Part shown: positions 56,199 through 64,000 of the stretch, piece after piece
Layout: the number at the start of each line of letters is the position of its first letter
Position numbering within the stretch: position 1 is the stretch's first letter
Origin: Aphanomyces cochlioides
Lineage: Eukaryota > Oomycota > Saprolegniomycetes > Saprolegniales > Verrucalvaceae
Reading direction: 5' to 3'
Assembly: GCA_019828595.1 (NCBI GenBank)
Contig: JAHQRK010000025.1
Coordinates: forward strand, 62,001-126,000
Length of the DNA: 64,000 nt
Translations under genes and position numbers: made by a program
The notes under the pieces: model-generated
Databases searched by the model: none
What the model saw: only the letters and a program-made list of their open reading frames with translations
Told to the model about the DNA's origin: nothing

Positions 56199-57488
56199 CT
56201 AATGATAGATGTCCATCGGTCGAGTTTCTTTATCTAAGTCGGAAAACCGAGGGGATCGTCGTAGAGGAGGCAGTCCCTTGTTCATGCGTAGTGAGTTCTC
56301 GAAGTTTTCGACGTAAGATCGGTAGTCTGATAACTTGGAGGCCGGAGTCCAGTATTTGTAGCCGTCGACATGTTCAACGAGGTATTCTGGTTCGCGAGAG
56401 TTAGGTAACCGACGTTTGTCACTGATCTTGTGGAGTGGCGAGTCGACCGAGGTGTAAGCGACGTCCCCGTCGCTGTAATCGACGCGATCTATGAAGCTAG
56501 ATCTGGGTAGACAGTCGATCGTAAAGTCGTCGAGAGGCGACTCATTCTCAGGGACTTCCTCGTTGAAAGGTCTGGAGTAGTAACCTTTGAAGGGCTTTAG
56601 ACGGTCCACGTTGACCGTGACGATCTTGTCCGGGTGAGTCGGGATGTCGATCTTGTACGTGTTGGGTCCCATTTTGCGATCGATCCGATATGGGCCGTGC
56701 CAGGGAGTCGCTAGCTTGGGAGTCCGCTTGTCGTCGGGGTTGGTCGACTTCGAGAAGTATTTGTAGACCCAGACTGCGGACTGATCGTCGAAGGAGATCA
56801 GTTTCTGATCAGATTTCGCTGCTGCACTTTTGTTCTGTCCCGAGACCATCTGATTCTCGACAAGTCGTCTCATTTCCTTCCATGATGAGGCGAGTCGGCG
56901 CTTGTATTGAGGAAGATCGTCGGACTTCCAAGCGGGATCGGAGTTAAGGAAGGCTAAGTCGAGAGGTAAGGTTGGGTCCCGACCGAAGAGGCAGAAGTAA
57001 GGTGAGTCGCCAAGAGTTTCGTGATGTGCGGTCCGATAGGCGAAAAGTAGCCTGGGTAGGTAAGTATCCCAGTCAGTGTGGTGATCGTTGACATAGATCT
57101 TCATCATCTGGACGATCGTGTGATTGAACCGTTCGACTAGACCCTGACCCTGCGGGTGGTAAGGAGCACTAGCAATTTTGTGGATTCCGAATGTCGTGTA
57201 CATCGTGGTCGCGAGTTCAGAGACAAAGTTAGATCCTCGATCGGATAGGAGTTTGTCTGGAATCCCGAATCGGCACAAGACTTCGTCGATCAGGACTCTG
57301 GAGAACGTCGAGGTCTTTAGATCCGCGACTGGGAAGGCTTCGACCCATCGTGTGAAGTAGTCGGCGAAGACCAAGATGTATTTGTTGCCACGATTCGTTG
57401 TGGACAAGGGACCTAATGCGTCGACGACCAATAGGTCGAAGGGACCTCGTAGTGAATAAATCGGCATCCTTTGCATCAGACCTTGTCT
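56199..57488 (-). pseudogene. Integrase catalytic core and chromodomain-like C-terminus
   Basis: Minus strand from 57488, immediately after a TGA: MQRMPIYSLRGPFDLLVVDA gives the first Asp. LLSDRGSNFVSELATTMY gives the second, and HPQGQGLVERFNHT gives the Glu. WHGPYRIDRKMGPNTYKIDI is the SH3-like GPY/F part. The C-terminus PEYLVEHVDGYKYWTPASKL, then YVENFEN, resembles a chromodomain. The catalytic triad is intact; only the upstream stop separates it from the zinc-finger part. Confidence 0.85.
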
Positions 57489-59390
57489 TCAGTGTCGACC
57501 GCCCTTGGGACGATTGCAGTCGGGACATTTCGAGACGTAGTCCTTGCAATCGAGTTGCCAATTCAACCAGTAGGCAGTCCGACGGATCCGCTCGCGAGTT
57601 TTCATGAGTCCGAGGTGTCCAGCGACAGGAGATGCATGACTCGCATATCGGACTTCCTCGACTAAGGAGTGCGGGATCACAGGAGCAATGATGAGTTCAG
57701 GGTTCCTCAACGGAGTCTTGATAGTGACATAGCGGCAAACGATGCCTTGTTGCATAAGGTATTGCTGACTGTTGCGGATAACCAAGTTTTGTAGGTAAGG
57801 ATCGAGGGGGATCGCGTCGTCTACTAGGTAAGCTCGTAGGGCTACGATCCATGGGTCGTTAGCTTGTTCATTGTAGAGGCGTGATGATGGGCGACCTCGT
57901 CGGTCGAAGAGTTCCGTAGGGGTCGTGCTGACTCTGTGCTTTGATGATTGTTGCGGATTCTTGGATTGTGAGGACTCAGTGGCTGATGTGTTAGAGTCAG
58001 TCGGGTCGGGCATGGATCCTTCGTGTGTCAGTGATGGTTGTAGGTTAACGGGAGCACTGTTAAGGCGACTCATGCGTCGAGTCTGGATAGGGCAGACTGC
58101 GAGTCGAGATAATCCGTCAGCGGCCCCGTTGAGTTCTCCGGGTCGATGAATGACTGTGTAGTCGAGTCCTTGAATCTCCATGGCCCATCGGGCGAGTTTG
58201 TGGTTTCCTGAGCGCGATCCAGTATTGAAGAGCCAAGTCAGGGCTTCGTGATCGGTATAAATGTCAAAGTGTCTGCGATCGATATAAGGTCGGAACTTTC
58301 GAGTCGCCCATACGATTCCCCAACATTCGATCTCAGAGATCCCCATTTCTTTCGAGATCCATTTTTGCTGTGCATTTGTCAAGGATTGACTGGCGTAGGC
58401 GATGGCGCGATTCTTGCCTTGCTGTTTTTGCATGAGGACTGCACCGACTGCTATGTGACTAGCGTCAACCCAGATCGAGAAAGGTAGATCGAAATCAGGG
58501 TGAACCAGGATCGGTGGAGAGACCAGACTGCGTTTGAGACTTTCTAGCGCCTCGTCACATGCGGTCGACCAGATGAATTGTTCGGCCGTTAGTAAGTTGG
58601 TCAAGGGTGCAGCGATCTTAGAGAAGTCGCGTACGAATCGGCGGAAATAACCAGCAAGTCCCAAGAAAGCGCGGACTTCTGAGGCATCTTTGAGTGTTTT
58701 GACTCGGAGGACCGACTTGATTTTCTCAGGATTCGGGAGAATTCCAGCTGGTGTGAAGATGTGTCCTAAGAATGGAACTGATGATCGACCCCATTTACAC
58801 TTGGACATCTTGAGTTTGAATCCAGCTTCTCTGAATTTAGTAAGGATTGACTGAGTCGGATCAAATGCGATACAAAGTCTTCGCTGTAAACGATGCAATC
58901 GTCTAGATAGACTAGGCAAGTTCGCCATTTGTAGTCGATCAGGATGTGTTCCATAAGTCTCTCGAAACATGGTACTGCGTTGCAGAGTCCGAAGGGCATG
59001 ACGAGCCATTCGTAGAGTCCGTACTTGCATGTGAACGCCGTCTTCTCAATGCTGACTTTAGCCATCGGGACATTCCAATATCCCGACGCAATGTCCATAG
59101 TGGAGAAGAGTTTGGCTCTGCCAAGGACGTCTAGTAGATCGTCGATCCGAGGCATAGGGTAAGAGTCTTTCACTGTGATGCTGTTGCGTTTGCGGTAGTC
59201 GATACAGAAGCGTATCGATCCATCTGGCTTGCGGATCATAAGCACTGGACTTGACCAGGGGCTCTTCGAGGGTCGGATCAGTCCTAGATCCAGGTATTGA
59301 TTGAGTTCCGCCTCCATAATGTCGCCTTCGGCCTTCGAAGTCCGATATGGTACGCTTCGGATCGGAGGGTTATTGCCGTGTCGATGCTGA
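57489..59390 (-). pseudogene. Reverse transcriptase, RNase H and integrase zinc finger
   Basis: RT begins near PPIRSVPYRTSKAEGDIMEA (a one-base shift near 59370 from the preceding frame). It has LIRPSKSPWSSPVLMIRKPD, FSTMDIASGYWNVPM, WLVMPFGLCNAVPCFERLM and the catalytic YLDDCIVYSED. A one-base shift near 58845 leads to KFREAGFKLKMSKCKWGRSS and FLGHIFTPAGILPNPEKIKS. RNase H has WVDASHIAVGAVLMQ, EMGISEIECWGIVWATRKF and YTDHEALTWLF, with catalytic residues kept. The integrase zinc finger (HASPVAGHLGLMKTRERIRR, CPDCNRPKGGRH) ends at TGA 57489-57491, probably a former Trp codon. Confidence 0.85.
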
Positions 59391-60906
59391 ACTTGCTCAG
59401 ATGAGTCCGTCCGGGGGCTTTGGATGAGTCGACGAATATGTCGGAGAACTTCATGAGAGTCTTGCGTAAGAGTTCGCGTTGATCGATGCTGAGACTTGAG
59501 TCAGTCCAGTCGATAGGTAGTTCTTTAGTCGGAGTCGTCTCCGATTGCACAGGGCAGACAACGCCGGGGGCCCCGATTTGAGTGAGGACCCTCCTGGGTT
59601 CATCTGTAGTATGTGAGGATTGACCGTTGTCTGGTTGTGCGCGAGAATCGCGTGAGTCGAGGGTTGATTCCATGTGATCACGAGGTAACGCCATCCATGT
59701 GCCAAGGATCGCATGAGCAGGAAGATGGATCGGCGAGTCCGAAGGATTAACGACTTCAAGGAGTACAGTCCGTGATGGATTTGTGCGATATAAGGCAGCT
59801 GCGGCGTGTAGTAGAGCCGACTTGGTGGGTTCGACAAGTATAGTGGTCGAAGTTGGTAAGTCTGATCCCGCAGAGCACGTGATCCATTGGAAAGATCGTG
59901 GAGGGATTTGAGTCGCTGTTGCGACTGTGACAGGTCCAGTTGCATGAGTCTCCTATTGTGTAGGGCTCAGTGGCGAAAGTGAGATCAGCTCGTCGCAGCC
60001 ATCGATCGATAGTGTGTTGTCATTCAAGTTGATAATCGCACCCATTTGGCGTAATAGATCGATGCCAACAATGCAGTCTGTAAGGGCAGTCGACATGACC
60101 CAGAAAGGGAAGAGGACTTTGCGTCCAGCTAAGTTGATCGTGAGTTTGATGCGACCAAGCATTTCGAGTCGAGAGTTGTCGGCTGATACAAAGGAGGATC
60201 GAGGTTGTGACAGAGTTGGGCATCCTAATTTGTGCCAGAAAATCACGCTGACAAAGCTAGAGGTAGCTCCAGTGTCGATCAGTGTCGTGGCTTTCATGTT
60301 GTTGACGTATGCTTGGATAAATGGATCCGCATCGGATCTGGATCGAGCGTGGCATAATCGTGTCAGTCTGCATAAGAGTCGCACAGAGGGCGGATTTCCT
60401 TCAAGTAGGTCGGAGCAATAGGTTGGATCGATCTTAGCCGATTTGCGATGGAGACTGCGTAGTTGTCGAGACTTGGTTCGAGCTTGAGTTGAGGCAGTTG
60501 GAGTCGATTGTGGATAGTCCAACGGTAACTCGTTCCAGAATTCGTCGGAACATTCGAAATTCGTGGATTGTCGCACGCCGGAACATGACATCGGAATGCC
60601 AGGTAGATACGTTACAGCGTCGGTCGGCAGTTTCTCGTCTTCAGAGGACGTCGTGCATGAGTCTTCACCAAAGATAGGCGCACCATCGTCTGGAGATTCA
60701 TCCATGTCAAGGACTGCATAAGGATTCGCGTCAATCCAAGAAACTCGAGCTAACGGGTGTTTGCGAGTGTTGTTGAAGTCTCGACTGGCTCTTCGCGCCT
60801 CGTCGCATTTTTCTAGAGTGTCCGCAAACCATTTCAACCAGAAAGTCTCGTCCTCGATGTCAGCAGGGGCGAGTAGTAAGTGTGAGTCCGCCTCCGATAA
60901 GTCCAA
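59391..60906 (-). pseudogene. Protease region
   Basis: Minus strand from ATG 60906 (MDLSEADSHLLLAPADIEDE) to 59953, then shifted frames to about 59391. The aspartic protease motif is TTLIDTGATSSFVSV near residue 210, followed by NSRLEMLGRIKLTINLAGRK and DCIVGIDLLRQMGAIINLND. After the stop at 59953 a linker with a second domain (TKSALLYAAAALYRTNPSRT, IHLPAHAILGTWMALP) leads to the RT start. Confidence 0.75.
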
Positions 60907-61320
60907 GGAGCGTAGGATTTCCTCATGGGTCGGGTTGACTTGTCGTTTGCGAATGCGTTCAAGTTGTTTGCGAAGTCCGACTTAGTGATTGGGTAAAGTC
61001 GATCTTCGATTTCTTTCGAGTATTCCTCCTCAGGGAACTCAAGGTGGGACTCCATCAGATCAGTGATTCGTCGTCTGTAAAGACTGGAACATGTTCAGGC
61101 GCAGTCGGATTCACAGTGTCAGGTGTACGACGCGACTTGGGCGAGCGGACTGAGTCGGTCGAGAAGTAGGAAGCGAGTCGTGTGTCGAGACATGAAATCC
61201 TCCAGAAGAGTCATCATAAGAAGAATCAGATGCATTTGTCTCGGACACGTGGGAAACGTGTTGAGACTGGCATACCAGGACGAGTCCTGTTTCCGCAGGA
61301 GTCGTCCTGGCGCCGCGATC

Positions 61321-61605
61321 TCAAGCCTTGTCAGCTGGACGACATGGGCAGCGCGACGCAGAGTGGCCGACTTGCTTGCAGATTGAGCAGGTTCGGACAT
61401 GCTCGCTGACATAGTGACCGACTTGGTGGCACAAGTTGCAACGGAGGAACTTTCGAGGGCAGTCTTCGGCACCATGGCCGAGTCGATCGCATCGACCGTA
61501 GACCTTCACGCCGCTGGTCGTCATGTCGTCAGGCTTCGTGGTGATCATGACCGGGGCTAAGTCAGTGCGAGGTCGCGATCGAGAGGGTCCGGATTGCTGA
61601 GTCAG
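61321..61605 (-). pseudogene. Zinc-knuckle part of gag/nucleocapsid
   Basis: Minus strand, in a frame shifted relative to the long gag: VYGRCDRLGHGAEDC, RCNLCHQVGHYVSEH, TCSICKQVGHSASRC. Three CCHC-type knuckles; the first has Tyr at the first Cys position. Separated from gag by a frameshift near 61600. Confidence 0.75.
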
Positions 61606-63988
61606 GGACTGCGATGGGATTGGCACTGGGTGGAGTAGGTTGCTGTGGGAATCCGGGTGCGTATGGCGAATGATATGCATAGGGGGCATTCATTTGAGCC
61701 TGGACTGGGGCAGCGAAGAACGGAGTCGCTGGCTTCGCAAGGGCTTCAGTCAGTTGTTGAATCTGGGCGACGAAAGCTTGTTGACTCGTCTGAGTCGTAT
61801 GGATTGCTTCGAGGATCTTGGCGAGAGTCGGATCCTCCTGGAAGCCGACTTTCGAGTTCCTACGGTTTGGTCGAGGAGATTGTTCGGGGGTCGAAGGGGC
61901 GGATCGATCGTTGAGATTCGATTTAGACGAGGCCAACGTAGTTGAAGCGGATCCCGATCGCATTCGTTCACGGTAGACAGACGGATCGTCAAGTCGGATC
62001 TGGCGAGTCCGAAGGAGCTTCATGCAGTCAGCAATAGAACAGAGCTCCTTGTCGGTGTTTTCCAGACAGGACTCGGCTCTCGCGTGCCGGACCCCACGTT
62101 TGAAGATAACGACTCCCTGGTGGTCGGGTACGTCGATATCATCAAGGATCGATTGGAGTCGGATCGCATAGGCCTTGACAGATTCCCCCTCAAGTCGTTC
62201 TGAGTCTTCGAACAGGTGGTCTACAAGTTCACGAGGGGTGCGATTGCAGAAGCGATTCATGAAATTGTCATAGGTCTCACTCCATACGTCACCGTTTTTG
62301 GTCTTGGACAAAGCGATCCACCACTGATTCAAGGCAGGGTGGACTTTGTCGGACGAGAGTTTGAGTCCGAGCAGCATCTTGCGATCAGAATCGCCCAGCT
62401 GACAACGGTCAGCTTGATCGATCAGCTGCTTCATGGAGAATTCGCAATGAGCTTGATCGTCGGAAGTCGGAGTCGTGGTATACTTGACAGCACGTCCGAA
62501 TGCTTGATTGGAGGTTGAGTCGGCGATTGATTCCTTGACGTCGGACATTTCGGTTGCCATTGCGTTGATGGACGATTGAAGTTCTAGGAGCAGCCGATGG
62601 GTAGAATCAGGTGTCGATTTTGGTGAGTCAAACCCGTTGGTAGACACTGGGGTATCAGACTCAGATTTCGAAACAGCGTGGATTTCGCGAGTGAGTCGCT
62701 GACAGGCGACTTCGAGAGTTTGGACGCGGTGGAGTAGAGTAGAGTTGTCCTGAGTCAAAGCGTCGACTTGTGCGTTGAGTCGGCGATTGGATTCGATGAG
62801 TTCGACTTGGTTGAGTTCGCTGCGGTCAAGTTTTTGTTGAGTCGCCGCTTGAGTTTCTTCGTGGGAGTGACTCAAAACCTGTAGTTCGTGTAAGATGCGA
62901 TGAAAGTCGGAGGCGCGGTCGTTAGCCAGAATCTCAAGGTTTTGGCTAATGCGCTGTTGTTCAGCCGAGTGCTGTTGCAGGGACTGATGCAAATTCGAAA
63001 TGGTCGTTTGTTGACCAGCCAAGACAGTTTCCAAACGGACAAAGTCGGTTTCGTGCGTCGGAGATCGATTAGAATGTTGAAGATCGGTTAGTGCAGACTT
63101 GAGTTCTCCATAAGTAGAGTTCATTTCGAGCTGGACTTGGTTGGTGCGATCGGAGAGTCCATGCAAGGAGATCGATAGAGAATTCAAGGAAGTCACCGCC
63201 ATTTCGTGTTGCGACTGCGACGTCTGTAGTGCAAGTTTCAAACGATCGTTGAGGGAGTTAAACATAACGGACGAGGAGTCGACTTGCGTTTGTAACGACT
63301 GCAGTTGGACGGAGAAATTGGAAACCAACGTAAGGGCAGTTTCAGTTTCAGGGGTCTCATTTTCCATTTCAACGTCCGAAGGCACGAGTTCATGGTTCGC
63401 TGGAGGATCGTTCATTTGGCTCGGCGCAGACGAAGATAAGAGCCGTCGAGCGTTCGTGGACTGATCGTGAGTTAGGAGGACGGGATCGTAAGCGTTCACT
63501 TGGTCGGTGGATCGGGCCGTTGGTAGAATCCCAAGAGAAGGTTGGGTCGGGACAATTTCAACGGTGTCATGTTGGACTTGAGAGTTAGTCAGCAATGGAG
63601 TCGAGTGACCTTGTTCCAGACGCAGATTTGAGGTAGTTCGCACGTGTTGAGTCTGAGTCACGACACTTCTTTCCGTGACTAGGGTGCGAGGAATATGTAG
63701 TTCGAGTGGATTCGGTCCAGCAATTGCTCGGCGTGGATTGGCAGTCATGGAGCGAGTAACGACAGTGCGCTCGACGATCGCTGATTGAGTCGCGACAGAA
63801 GTGGAGTTGCTTGCTTCATATCGGACGATTTCTTGAGTGAACTCAGTATGGATCGCTCCCCCATCAGTCAAGGCAAGAGGGAGAACGCTTGAGTCAGACA
63901 CGTACAAGTCATCATCCCCCTCGGGCAAGGGAACAGAGCAAGCGATCGCGAGTGCAGTTTCTTCGTACAAGGTCAGATCTTCAGATCT
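61562..63988 (-). pseudogene. gag: gag, long coiled-coil type
   Basis: Minus strand, about 800 codons open, but the frame begins after a TGA at 63989-63991 with no early ATG. Its true start is probably outside or was lost. It has an N-terminal low-complexity part and then a long heptad-rich region (SSVMFNSLNDRLKLALQTSQ, QMEMNS-type repeats near 63130, DRSELNQVELIESNRRLNAQ). The capsid-like domain has CEFSMKQLIDQADRCQLGDS, ALNQWWIALSKTKNGDVW, YDNFMNRFCNRTPRELVDHL and YAIRLQSILDDIDVPDHQG. It ends at 61562. Much longer than usual gypsy Gag. Confidence 0.75.
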
Positions 63989-64000
63989 TCAGAGGAACTA

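Larger units (their letters stand above)
53926..64000 (-). mobile_element. Second Ty3/gypsy element, decayed, 5' end outside window
   Basis: Minus-strand order from the right edge: gag, zinc knuckles, protease, RT, RNase H, integrase with a chromodomain-like end. A plus-strand spliced frame follows downstream of integrase. Composition jumps from AT-rich to GC-rich near 53926, where TGTGACGGTCGC could be the outer end of the 3' LTR; its inner boundary and a target duplication were not found. At least 10 kb, much longer than the element at 25-31 kb. RT-integrase has two frameshifts and one nonsense codon. Confidence 0.75.

Noticed and set aside
61640..63464. Plus-strand frames opposite the second element's gag
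   Set aside because: Gag capsid and coiled-coil features on the minus strand explain the region.

Overview
The window is nuclear eukaryotic DNA. Its short GT-AG introns (about 34-57 nt), an ankyrin-repeat/TKL-type protein kinase gene, several decayed mobile elements and a large private gene family fit an oomycete, most likely a saprolegnialean such as Aphanomyces. That assignment is inference from style; nothing here names the species. No rRNA or tRNA gene and no prokaryotic signature was seen.

The main theme is an expanded family of intronless genes of about 450 codons. Each has an F-box-like N-terminus (LP-[VE]-[DE]-[IV]-[IL]-[VI]-K-IA, then FAFLEALRP and HSDLWPSL) followed by degenerate leucine-rich repeats (LIEWFRRQPVRVF, EAMFNCPTLDRL, LPRTSIKHL, CGLESLLL, AIQNNQTICELDL, LIQSFSHPSR-VKTKRIK). 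I count 22 loci on both strands. Only two are intact (45392-46744 and 50877-52247). A third would be intact if a retrotransposon had not split its codon 13 (23683-25003 plus 31318-31355). The rest are frameshifted copies, half genes or short fragments, often abutting in inverted, tail-to-tail or head-to-tail order. Two local segmental duplications add copies (about 5850-7400 with 9590-11050, and 14495-16698 with 20046-21500).

36.1-43.7 kb holds a second family: multi-exon ankyrin-repeat genes in which almost every exon is exactly one 33-codon repeat in phase 0. The gene at 39394-43665 can be modelled as 20 exons and about 1146 residues, ending in a protein kinase with all catalytic motifs. 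Just upstream, 36096-38097 is a paralogue with the same first exon. It has expanded by tandem duplication of a 144-bp exon-plus-intron unit, carries one nonsense codon and is cut off by an F-box/LRR fragment. A relic of the same family lies at 12894-13175.

Mobile DNA: a complete Ty3/gypsy-type element (25009-31317, + strand, GTAGC target duplication); a larger decayed Ty3/gypsy element on the minus strand running off the right edge (from about 53926); a probable solo LTR (48381-49135); two nested inverted-repeat elements (7797-9002, with a hAT-like one at 7957-8722 inside); a truncated Polinton/Maverick-type DNA polymerase B (16773-18599); and a weak PIF/Harbinger-like transposase relic (about 19480-19810).

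The most interesting signal is that both gypsy elements carry, between integrase and 3' LTR, an antisense reading frame with its own phase-compatible short intron(s) (29862-31019 minus; 54485-56044 plus). They look like ambisense retrotransposons with a spliced accessory gene of unknown function. The complete element also has a primer-binding region that is a perfect reverse complement of the end of its own LTR, suggesting self-priming rather than tRNA priming.
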